The translations under genes and the position numbers were made by a program. Below, in pieces: positions 8,355-15,712 of a DNA stretch of 64,000 nt; position 1 is the stretch's first letter, and each line of letters begins with the position of its first letter. The notes beneath the pieces were generated by a model that was not told where the DNA came from, ran no database searches, and saw nothing but the letters and a program-made list of their open reading frames with translations. The stretch is from Ectopseudomonas alcaliphila (lineage in GTDB: Bacteria; Pseudomonadota; Gammaproteobacteria; Pseudomonadales; Pseudomonadaceae), in the NCBI RefSeq assembly GCF_900101755.1, contig NZ_FNAE01000005.1, forward strand, positions 62,001-126,000, read 5' to 3'.

Positions 8355-8382
8355 GCCGAATAGCGCCTGTATTCGGCTCATG
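8350..8382. repeat. Island inverted repeat, third copy (13-bp perfect arms)
   Basis: Arms CATGAGCCGAATA / TATTCGGCTCATG surround GCGCCTG. It overlaps the phosphatase stop codon and sits 14 bases before the broken fic start, the same geometry as at the intact fic gene. It may also act as a hairpin terminator, although no T-tract follows. Confidence 0.75.
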
Positions 8383-8396
8383 GATAAACAATCCTT

Positions 8397-8531
8397 TTGA
8401 ATGACCCGATCTGGTTCTGGCAGCAGCCCGGCTGGCCACACTGAAACGTCTTCAAAGGCACCAAACCTGGCCTAGCCGCCTAGCGGCCATAGGACAATGG
8501 TCGCGATCCCCTTGAGCGATTGAAAGCAATT
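8397..8531 (+). pseudogene. Internally deleted fic module
   Basis: The first 15 codons (TTG then NDPIWFWQQP and GWPH) match the fic start at 4959 (NDPLWIWQQP, NWPH), then TGA replaces the Cys codon. After about 40 unrelated bases the fic tail repeat resumes at 8486-8531. About 1.1 kb of fic is therefore missing between head and tail. It is non-coding in practice and precedes the NERD gene. Confidence 0.7.
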
Positions 8532-8616
8532 AGCCATTATCCAGATCAGTGCCAGGCACCTGGATTTCGGCACACCTGCTCGCCCAGCCATAAAGCAGCT
8601 CTGCTCAAGGAAGAAA

Positions 8617-9387
8617 ATGGATTACAGCCCGATAGTCGCCCAGGTCTGGGGCATGCTGACCTGGTTCATCCCAGCAGCCCTGCTGATCGGCCTGCTCAAA
8701 TCGCCCTGGGCCAAGGGGCAGATCGGTGAACTGCTGGTGCGCCTGTTCGCTCATTGGCAGCTGGACAAGCAAACCTACCGCCGCCTGCATAACGTCACGC
8801 TCGACACGCCTGACGGCACCACGCAGATCGATCACGTATTCCTCTCGCCCTACGGCATCTTCGTACTGGAAACGAAGAACATGAGCGGCTGGATCTTCGG
8901 CAGCGAAAAGCAGGCGCAGTGGACGCAGAAGCTCTACAAACGCACCTTCAAATTCCAGAACCCGCTGCGGCAGAACTACAAGCACCTCAAAGCCCTGGAA
9001 GCCACCCTTGGCGTCAACCCTGAGCACCTGCATTCGGTCATCACCTTCGTCGGCGGCAGTACCTTCAAAACCGAGATGCCAGCCAACGTCACCCAGGGCA
9101 TTGGCTTTATTCGCTATATCCAGTCATTCCAGCAGCGGGTATTTAGCGAGGCTGAAGTCGACGCCATGCTGCAAGCCCTGCAAAAAGGCCGCCGCGCGCC
9201 AACCCTCGCCACCCAGCGTGAGCATGTGCAAAACCTCAAGCGCAGAAGTGATCCGACAGCCGAGCGGCAATGCCCGAAATGTGGCAGTGCGCTGCTGATT
9301 CGTACCGTGAAATCTGGGGCGAAAGCGGGGCAGCAGTTTTGGGGCTGCTCAACCTTCCCCAGATGCAAAACCATGCAGAGTCTTTGA
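8617..9387 (+). CDS. NERD-domain nuclease-like protein with topoisomerase zinc ribbon
   Basis: This 256-residue protein starts with a hydrophobic segment (MLTWFIPAALLIGLL), then a NERD domain: GQIGELLV, TQIDHVFLSPYGIFVLETKN (Asp, then E-x-K catalytic-type residues) and QNPLRQNYKHL. The C-terminal domain is a four-cysteine ribbon (CPKCGSALLIRT...FWGCSTFPRC) as in topoisomerase I tails. NERD proteins belong to the PD-(D/E)XK nuclease-like group; the pairing with this ribbon is common. It is likely an inner-membrane-tethered DNA-acting protein. GGAAG lies before the ATG. A role in defence is inferred from its island location. Confidence 0.85.
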   Translation: MDYSPIVAQVWGMLTWFIPAALLIGLLKSPWAKGQIGELLVRLFAHWQLDKQTYRRLHNVTLDTPDGTTQIDHVFLSPYGIFVLETKNMSGWIFGSEKQAQWTQKLYKRTFKFQNPLRQNYKHLKALEATLGVNPEHLHSVITFVGGSTFKTEMPANVTQGIGFIRYIQSFQQRVFSEAEVDAMLQALQKGRRAPTLATQREHVQNLKRRSDPTAERQCPKCGSALLIRTVKSGAKAGQQFWGCSTFPRCKTMQSL

Positions 9388-9403
9388 AAGGATTCCTCGT
9401 GCA

Positions 9404-9442
9404 GAAAATAAATCTGTCCCCTTTTCTCTGTCCCCTTTTCTC
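9404..9442. repeat. Twice-repeated TGTCCCCTTTTCT element
   Basis: AAATAAATCTGTCCCCTTTT is followed at once by a second TGTCCCCTTTTCT. Similar strings are scattered in pseudomonad genomes near REP-associated transposases, from memory. No transposase gene is present here. Confidence 0.45.
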
Positions 9443-9609
9443 CTTTTCCTTAAAAAGAATCACACCCTTGGCAGCCATTTGCCATCGCTCGGGCCGTTTA
9501 GTAGCATTTTGCCTCCACGGCACAATTAGAACCGTTGAAGCAGGTCGTCAGTACGTCTGCAGCCGGCTGAGTTAGATTTTCACTTTATTTGTAAAAGCTA
9601 GGGACTATT

Positions 9610-11910
9610 ATGCAAGCTGGCACCAAGACTGGGGCATTTAATATGAAAACCGATTACGAGCGTCCACTCATTGCATATGCATATTTAGCTCAATCAGGAG
9701 CACAGAATGATATTCTCAGCGGGCTTGTGCCGCTGCTGGCGCCGATTGCAAAATCTAGGGCAGGGAAGAATTTCGACAGGGACTTTTTAAGTGCCGAACT
9801 AAAGCGTCTTTATGGTATAGAAGTACATCCATGGGCTGTAGATGAGCTAGCCCCAAGGATGGAAAAAGCTGGAATACTAGTCAAAAAAAGCATAACAAAA
9901 GCCGGCGCAATATATAGCTACACAGATTCGCTCGGAGAAGAGCTAAGCACAACCTCTGAAGAAGATATTCAGAACACGCTTGAGGATTTTATAAACTACT
10001 CTAAAGAAATTATGCTTCAGGCAAAAATCAATGTGCCAGAGGATTTGCTGAGAAAGCATTTTTTCAACCAAATTGTCACTTCTGATTTTCAAGTCAGGCT
10101 GATTAAGCCAAGCACCCCACCCAAAGATGGCCGAAGGATTCTACAACTAAAAGAGAATAAAGAGTTAAGCGAAGACGAGGTAAGCGACAGCGAGGAAGTT
10201 CAGAGTTCCGAGCCATCTCAGCAAAAGCAAATAGACCAAATGAAAATCATAAGCGCCTCCTATGTTTTACATACGAGCGTGAACAATAAAAAGATATACG
10301 AACAACTCCTACACATTGCAAGCGGTGCAATCCTCGCAGAATACATATTAAACCTCCGCGAGCCTAATAATAACTTCACTCTTTCTTCTCTAAGGATCTA
10401 TCTGGACGGACCTCTTGCCATGTCCTACCTGGATTTAAACGAAGAAAAGGCCTCAAATTACACACTCATGCTTATAGAGAGCTTGAGGGATAAAGGCGCC
10501 TCTCTACTCATATTCAAAGGGCATGTTGATGAAATAAGGGATAACTTAAGATCCGCAATGAGTCAGGATGGTAGCGGTATTCGGCGACCTACTCATCGAA
10601 GAATGCAAGGTGCGTCATTTAGATCCTATGCGCAATCCATCTTGTCTGATCTTGAGGGGACATTCCGCAGAAAGCAGATCACAATAGTATCGCCTTCAAA
10701 AAGTCCATCCTACTTTAGTGATGATGCTATGGAGTCACTAACACAGGCATTGGGCGACTACGCATATCATGCCCGGGAGCGTGATGCTCAAGCAGTAGGT
10801 GGTGTCATACGCCTCAGGGCCGGCAAAATAAACTCTAGAAGTTTTTTTCACGAATGCCAACATATCTTTCTCACTGAGAATAAGCGTGTGGCATCTGCGT
10901 CCTTTAATTTTGCCATCGAAAAGATTGGTTATAAAGAGAACTATGTTCCGCCTGTTGTAACCGATAGATACCTGGCCGGGTTAATGTTTGTGCTTTACGG
11001 TGGTGAAGCAGCAGCCAAATTAAACCATCAAAAACTACTTGCGAACTGTGCATCTGCACTTGAGCCAAACCATGCACTGCTGTCAAAAGTTACTACTTTT
11101 CTTAGCGACGTGACTGACAGCAGAGCAGGAGCCTTCGTAGAGTTGATGACAAGCTCACGCGCCTCTCAGCACAGAGCTATTTTTCTTCTTGATGAAACTA
11201 GAGTCATACACGACCTAGCAGATGCTGAAAAAGCGTTTGAAGACTTTGAGGTGGAAATTAAACGCAGCATGGATGCTGAGTTTGCTGTTGAGAGACAGAA
11301 GATAGCAGAAGCCCATAAAGCTGAAATAGATGCTGCCGCTGCATCTAGGGCCACTCTGGAGCTTGAGCAAACCCTTGCAGACGCACAGTACAAAGAAAAT
11401 ATCGCACAGCAAAATATTGCGATAAACAAATTAGAGCAGGAACTGATATCCAAGACACAAAGCCTTGATTCTCTCTTTGAGCGCCAAGCTAAACAGGAGG
11501 CTGCTTTTGCTGCTAGTCAGCTAGAAGACATTAAAGACTTACTTACCGAAGCTATAAAAAAAGTCAATCAAGAGCAAAAAATCACCTCGTGGAGCTTAGG
11601 CACTATCAGCTTCATTATCATTGCCCTAGTGAACCTATGGGGACTAAACATCGGAAACAGCCTTACTCTAAAGATAGCTTGCGCAACTTTATTAGTGCTC
11701 GTCCCTTTTGCGCTATCAAAGATATCGAAAGCTTTTGCGAATAGAAAAATCTTAAGCCGCAGACGTGATAAATTTTATCAGCTTCTTAAGTCCAGGTCGA
11801 ATCTTCGAAATATTGCCAACAACTATAATTTAGATTTCTCAACTGGAGAAGCCGAGTTATTGACGGAGAGTAGCGAGTGGATTGCCATAGATACCAACAG
11901 GCGTACCTAG
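9610..11910 (+). CDS. 766-residue PIN-like / coiled-coil / membrane protein of unknown function
   Basis: I do not recognise this gene as a whole. The start follows GGGA at good spacing; a second ATG 11 codons in is possible. Residues 260-430 resemble a PIN-like nuclease core: LRIYLDGPLA (D266), VDEIRD (near 307), RERD (near 391) and IFLTENK (N424). Residues 535-655 are a long charged coiled coil. Two hydrophobic helices follow (about 664-680 and 686-703) with a basic tail, placing it at the membrane. Codons are AT-rich (AAA, ATA, AGA frequent), unlike the neighbours, so recent transfer is likely. Large PIN-like proteins of this size occur in defence islands; a role here is inference. Confidence 0.75.
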   Translation: MQAGTKTGAFNMKTDYERPLIAYAYLAQSGAQNDILSGLVPLLAPIAKSRAGKNFDRDFLSAELKRLYGIEVHPWAVDELAPRMEKAGILVKKSITKAGAIYSYTDSLGEELSTTSEEDIQNTLEDFINYSKEIMLQAKINVPEDLLRKHFFNQIVTSDFQVRLIKPSTPPKDGRRILQLKENKELSEDEVSDSEEVQSSEPSQQKQIDQMKIISASYVLHTSVNNKKIYEQLLHIASGAILAEYILNLREPNNNFTLSSLRIYLDGPLAMSYLDLNEEKASNYTLMLIESLRDKGASLLIFKGHVDEIRDNLRSAMSQDGSGIRRPTHRRMQGASFRSYAQSILSDLEGTFRRKQITIVSPSKSPSYFSDDAMESLTQALGDYAYHARERDAQAVGGVIRLRAGKINSRSFFHECQHIFLTENKRVASASFNFAIEKIGYKENYVPPVVTDRYLAGLMFVLYGGEAAAKLNHQKLLANCASALEPNHALLSKVTTFLSDVTDSRAGAFVELMTSSRASQHRAIFLLDETRVIHDLADAEKAFEDFEVEIKRSMDAEFAVERQKIAEAHKAEIDAAAASRATLELEQTLADAQYKENIAQQNIAINKLEQELISKTQSLDSLFERQAKQEAAFAASQLEDIKDLLTEAIKKVNQEQKITSWSLGTISFIIIALVNLWGLNIGNSLTLKIACATLLVLVPFALSKISKAFANRKILSRRRDKFYQLLKSRSNLRNIANNYNLDFSTGEAELLTESSEWIAIDTNRRT

Positions 11911-12079
11911 CACTCCTCCCTACTCAGCGCAGCTTGATAAAAATCCCTGCGAACCTCTGGGGGCGCTTATCTAGCATTTAGAACGATAGCCTAGCTGTAT
12001 ATCTCCATCAAACATATAAAGCCTCGCATTATTACCTTTGTTCACCATTCTATGCATGCGCGCTGTTCGGATCACCAAA
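11911..12079. other. AT-rich island tail without gene
   Basis: The interval from the end of the 766-residue gene to the last inverted repeat contains no frame with coding character and no recognised remnant. Including the following repeat, terminator-like stem and egtB leader, about 350 bases here lack a gene. Confidence 0.5.
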
Positions 12080-12108
12080 TGAGCCGAATAGCGTTCCTAA
12101 TCGGCTCA
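12080..12108. repeat. Island inverted repeat, fourth copy
   Basis: TGAGCCGA-N13-TCGGCTCA, with the centre again starting ATAG. No fic-like codons follow this copy. It lies directly before the point where GC-rich core DNA resumes. Confidence 0.7.
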
Positions 12109-12109
12109 C

Positions 12110-12140
12110 GCCGCGGCAGAGCCAGAGCTGCGCGGCTTTT
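12110..12140 (+). terminator. Terminator-like hairpin at the right island edge
   Basis: GCCGCG pairs with CGCGGC, extended by CAG/CTG with one bulge, followed by TTTT. The 13 bases CTGCGCGGCTTTT are identical to part of the tRNA terminator at 3114-3126, so this may be the displaced partner of an integration site. Confidence 0.5.
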
Positions 12141-12266
12141 GTGTCTATGCCTCTGCGCCTTAGCTCAAACCCTCGCCGCCCAGCCACTTTCCCTGAACCT
12201 TTCCCACCCCCATCCAGTCGGCTTTAGAACCGCCGCGTTCCGCGGCGCCGGCAAAGGATGCGTGTT

Positions 12267-13550
12267 ATGCGAGACCGCACCAGCAGGATCGCCACTTCAC
12301 CGCTGCACGTCGAACAGCTCTGGCAGCGTTATCAGCGGGTGCGCGCTGCCAGCGAGCGGATTTGCGAGCCGCTGGAGCCTGAGGACTATGTGATCCAGAG
12401 CATGCCTGACGTCAGCCCGCCGAAATGGCATCTGGCGCATGTCACCTGGTTCTTCGAAGCCTTCGTGCTGCAGCCCTTCCTGCGGGGTTATCGCCCGCTG
12501 GATGAGCGCTACGACCATCTGTTCAATTCCTACTACAAGACCCACGGCACGCCCTTCGAGCGGGCGCGGCGCGGGCTGTTGTCGCGGCCGACGGTGAGCG
12601 AGGTGTATGCCTATCGCAGCCATGTCGATCTGGCCATGGAGCGATTGCTCACCCGGCGGGGCGGCGACCTGGACGATGAAGTGCTGCAGCGGGTCGAGCT
12701 GGGGCTGGAGCACGAGCAGCAGCATCAGGAGCTGCTGCTGATGGATATCAAGCACATCCTGGCGCAGAACCCGTTGCGACCGGTCTATCGCCACGATCTC
12801 AAGCCGGGCGGTGCTGCGGCAGGCAAGCTGCAGTGGGTTCGCTTTCCCGCCGGGCTGCGGCATGTAGGCCATACCGGCGAGGACTTCGCCTTCGACTGCG
12901 AGCGGCCGCGCCACCGGGTGTTCGTCGAGGCCTTTCAGCTTGCCAGCCGGCCGGTGAGCAATGGTGAGTATCTGCAGTTCATCCGCGATGGCGGTTATCG
13001 CAGCACGGCGCTGTGGCTGGCGGACGGTTGGGACCATATCCAGCGTGCCGGCTGGCAGGCGCCGCTGTACTGGCTGCGCGAGGGCGACGACTGGCTGGAG
13101 CTGACTCTGGGCGGCCCGCGCGAGCTGGATCTGGATGCACCGGTCTGTCACCTGAGCTACTTCGAGGCCGAGGCCTTCGCCACCTGGGCGCAGGCACGTT
13201 TGCCACGCGAAGAGGAATGGGAAGTGGCCGCGCAGGACGAACCTCTATGGGGCAATTTCGTCGAGAACGATCATCTGCAGCCGGTGGCCGCGAGTGCCGG
13301 CGATGGCCTGCAGCAGCTCTATGGCGATGTCTGGGAGTGGACGGCCAGTGCCTATCGGCCCTACCCCGGCTTTAGCCCGCTCGGCGGCAGCCTGGGTGAG
13401 TACAACGGCAAGTTCATGTCCGGGCAGATGGTGCTGCGCGGCGGCAGCTGCGCCACGCCTGAAGATCACGTGCGCCCCACCTATCGCAATTTCTTCTACC
13501 CCACGATGCGCTGGCAGTTCTCCGGCCTGCGCCTGGCCAAGGAGCTCTGA
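12267..13550 (+). CDS. egtB: Ergothioneine biosynthesis iron enzyme EgtB
   Basis: The protein has 427 residues from the ATG preceded by AGGA at eight bases; an ATG at 12258 has no room for a ribosome site. The N-terminal DinB-like domain has WHLAHVTWFFE and the iron motif HEQQHQE (HX3HXE). The C-terminal formylglycine-generating-enzyme-like domain ends GNFVEN...GDVWEWTASAYRPYPGF...VLRGGSCAT...YRNFFYP. EgtB is a non-haem iron sulfoxide synthase joining hercynine to gamma-Glu-Cys or Cys. It is followed two bases later by egtD. No egtC or egtE is seen in the window. Confidence 0.93.
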   Translation: MRDRTSRIATSPLHVEQLWQRYQRVRAASERICEPLEPEDYVIQSMPDVSPPKWHLAHVTWFFEAFVLQPFLRGYRPLDERYDHLFNSYYKTHGTPFERARRGLLSRPTVSEVYAYRSHVDLAMERLLTRRGGDLDDEVLQRVELGLEHEQQHQELLLMDIKHILAQNPLRPVYRHDLKPGGAAAGKLQWVRFPAGLRHVGHTGEDFAFDCERPRHRVFVEAFQLASRPVSNGEYLQFIRDGGYRSTALWLADGWDHIQRAGWQAPLYWLREGDDWLELTLGGPRELDLDAPVCHLSYFEAEAFATWAQARLPREEEWEVAAQDEPLWGNFVENDHLQPVAASAGDGLQQLYGDVWEWTASAYRPYPGFSPLGGSLGEYNGKFMSGQMVLRGGSCATPEDHVRPTYRNFFYPTMRWQFSGLRLAKEL

Positions 13551-13552
13551 GC

Positions 13553-14515
13553 ATGGCATTGGCAATCCGTACCCACGAACAGTCGATCAGCCCGGAACAG
13601 GTGGCGCTGCGCGAGGAAGCGCTGCGCGGCTTCGCCGCACGGCCGAAAGCGATGTCGCCGAAGTTCTTCTACGACCATCGCGGCTCGCAGCTGTTCGAGC
13701 TGATCTGCCAGCAGCCGGAGTACTACCCGACGCGCACCGAGGAAACCATCCTGCGCCTGGCGGCGAACGATATCGCCGAGCTGGCCGGGCGCAACGCCAG
13801 CCTGGTGGAGCTGGGCAGCGGTGCCAGCCGCAAGATCCGCCTGCTGCTCGAAGCCCTGCGCCCGGCGCGTTACCTGGGCATCGATATCTCCCGCGAGTTT
13901 CTGCAGGTCTGCACCCGTCGTCTGGCGGCCGACTATCGCTGGCTCGACGTGCACGCGCTGTGCGCCGACTTCAGCCAGCCCTTGAAGCTGCCAGCCGAAG
14001 CACTGGGGCAACGTCCACTGGCGTTCTTTCCCGGTTCCAGCATCGGCAATTTCGACCCGGATCAGGCCCGCGCCTTTCTGCGCAACCTGCATCAGGCGCT
14101 GCCGGCAGGCAGTGGTTTGCTGATCGGTGTGGATCTGGTGAAGGACCGCCAGGTGCTGGAGCGCGCCTACAACGACCAGGCCGGGGTGACTGCGCTGTTC
14201 AACCTCAACCTGCTCGAGCGCATCCGCAACGAGCTGGACAGCGACATCGACCCGCGCCGCTTCCAGCACCGCGCCTTCTACAACGAAGCCGAGTCGCGCA
14301 TCGAGATGCACCTGGTCAGCCGGCAGGCACAGCAGGTGCGCATCGAGGATCGCGTGTTCGACTTCGCCGCAGGCGAGACCCTGCACACGGAAAACTCCTA
14401 CAAGTACACGCCAGCCATGTTCCGCGCGCTGGCAGACGAATGCGGCTTCGCCTCCGTCGCCATGTGGCGCGACCCGGCGCAGCTGTTCAGCGTGCATTTT
14501 TTGCGGCGGGAGTGA
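13553..14515 (+). CDS. egtD: L-histidine N-alpha-methyltransferase EgtD
   Basis: The 320-residue SAM-dependent enzyme makes hercynine by trimethylating histidine, the first step to ergothioneine. Seen are KFFYDHRGSQLFE, the SAM loop LVELGSGASRKIRLLL, YLGIDISREFL, FFPGSSIGNFDP and the C-terminal ENSYKYT, all characteristic of EgtD. The length matches the family. It is coupled to egtB with only two bases between the genes. Repeats with no gene follow. Confidence 0.95.
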   Translation: MALAIRTHEQSISPEQVALREEALRGFAARPKAMSPKFFYDHRGSQLFELICQQPEYYPTRTEETILRLAANDIAELAGRNASLVELGSGASRKIRLLLEALRPARYLGIDISREFLQVCTRRLAADYRWLDVHALCADFSQPLKLPAEALGQRPLAFFPGSSIGNFDPDQARAFLRNLHQALPAGSGLLIGVDLVKDRQVLERAYNDQAGVTALFNLNLLERIRNELDSDIDPRRFQHRAFYNEAESRIEMHLVSRQAQQVRIEDRVFDFAAGETLHTENSYKYTPAMFRALADECGFASVAMWRDPAQLFSVHFLRRE

Positions 14516-14538
14516 GGGACGGCGAGAACCCACGGTTG

Positions 14539-14705
14539 CGTAGGGTGGGTTAGCGGCGCCGAATGCCGAGTATTCCAGACGCAAATGAAGATGGTGCGCC
14601 GCGTAACCCACCAGACGATGGACGGCGTTGCGCCGATGATGGGTTACGCCGCAGCCGGCAATGCGAATCGATCGGCAACGTCACAGGCGGCTAACCCACC
14701 CTACG
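14539..14705. repeat. Large inverted repeat CGTAGGGTGGGTTAG... after egtD
   Basis: CGTAGGGTGGGTTAGCGGCG near 14539 is answered by the inverted CGGCTAACCCACCCTACG ending at 14705, with further internal partial copies (TGGGTTACGCCGC). It is of the dispersed intergenic repeat type found in pseudomonads and may fold in mRNA downstream of egtD. Confidence 0.7.
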
Positions 14706-14753
14706 AGAGCAGCGTCCGGCGCCGCTTGCCCAAACACATCAGCCAATAGGGCC

Positions 14754-14912
14754 TCAGCGTTTGGCGATGATGTACACCGCGTGCACGATGCCGGGGATGT
14801 AGCCGAGCAGGGTGAGCAGGATGTTCAGCCAGAACGCGCCGCCGAAACCGACCTGAAGAAACACGCCCAGCGGCGGCAGCAGAATGGCGATGAGGATGCG
14901 GACAAGGTCCAT
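14754..14912 (-). CDS. YqaE/Pmp3 family small membrane protein
   Basis: A 52-residue protein with two membrane helices: MDLVRILIAILLPPLGVFLQVG and FWLNILLTLLGYIPGIVHAVYIIAK. This is the full Pmp3/YqaE signature (LPPLGVFL, LLTLLGYIPGIVHA). AAGGAG lies seven bases before the ATG. Family members affect membrane potential or salt/cold tolerance in yeast and plants; the role in bacteria is unclear. Confidence 0.9.
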   Translation of the reverse strand: MDLVRILIAILLPPLGVFLQVGFGGAFWLNILLTLLGYIPGIVHAVYIIAKR

Positions 14913-15058
14913 GCGGTACTCCTTTGCTTTCCATAAGGGGGTACTGAAGCAGACCCGGTACAGCGCCTTGCAGTTCATATCGGATGGACAGCGCCTGCCC
15001 GATACTGAGAACCGGCCGCTGGCGCCAGCACGGATATGGACTTAGTCTGGGGGCCAAG

Positions 15059-15709
15059 ATGGAAACGCCCGGCATGCCTGAACAAGCACGACAAGAACGC
15101 ATCATAGTGGCCGACGATCATCCGGTTTTCCGTGATGGTTTGTGCCGTATCGCCCAGCGCGTCTTCCCCCAGGCATGCATTCTCGAAGCCGGAGACATGG
15201 ATCAGGTACTGAGCCTGGCTCGCTCTGGCGCTGCGCCCAGCCTGTTCATGCTCGACCTGCTGTTTCCCGGGCAGTCGCCGCAGGCCATCAGTGCGTTGCG
15301 TCAGGCCTTCGAACGCAGTTCGATCGTGATCGTGTCGATGGTCGACAACCGCGAGTTGATCGACGAAGTGATGAACGCCGGCGCGGACGGTTTCATCGGC
15401 AAGGCGACGCCGCCGGATGAAATCGCCAATGCCTTGCTGGCCGTGCGCGCCGGCGAGTTCGTCCTGACCCTGGGCCCCGCCGGAGTACCGGCCTTCGCCG
15501 AAGACCGCCATCTGCTGGAACAACTGACGCCCCGTCAGCAGGAGGTCCTGCTGCTGGTGGTGCGTGGTCTTTCGAACAAGGAAATCGCCCGCGAACTGGC
15601 CATCTCTCCCTTTACCGTGCGCATCCATGTGTCGGCGCTGCTGCGCATACTGGACGTCAACAGCCGCGCGGCGGCCGCCGCCAAGGGTGCCAAGGCCGGG
15701 CTGGTGTAA
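15059..15709 (+). CDS. NarL/FixJ-type response regulator
   Basis: About 216 residues, with a receiver domain ([14 protein letters not shown], phospho-acceptor Asp in [21 protein letters not shown]) and a C-terminal LuxR-type HTH ([36 protein letters not shown]). Start is uncertain: METPGM at 15059 or the ATG five codons later; upstream in-frame codons to 14984 look non-coding. It converges on the hybrid kinase gene with three bases between stops, the likely cognate partner. A TAGTAC-N4-GTACTA palindrome upstream of the nearby lipoprotein gene is a candidate target site. Confidence 0.88.
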   Translation: METPGMPEQARQERIIVADDHPVFRDGLCRIAQRVFPQACILEAGDMDQVLSLARSGAAPSLFMLDLLFPGQSPQAISALRQAFERSSIVIVSMVDNRELIDEVMNAGADGFIGKATPPDEIANALLAVRAGEFVLTLGPAGVPAFAEDRHLLEQLTPRQQEVLLLVVRGLSNKEIARELAISPFTVRIHVSALLRILDVNSRAAAAAKGAKAGLV

Positions 15710-15712
15710 GCC

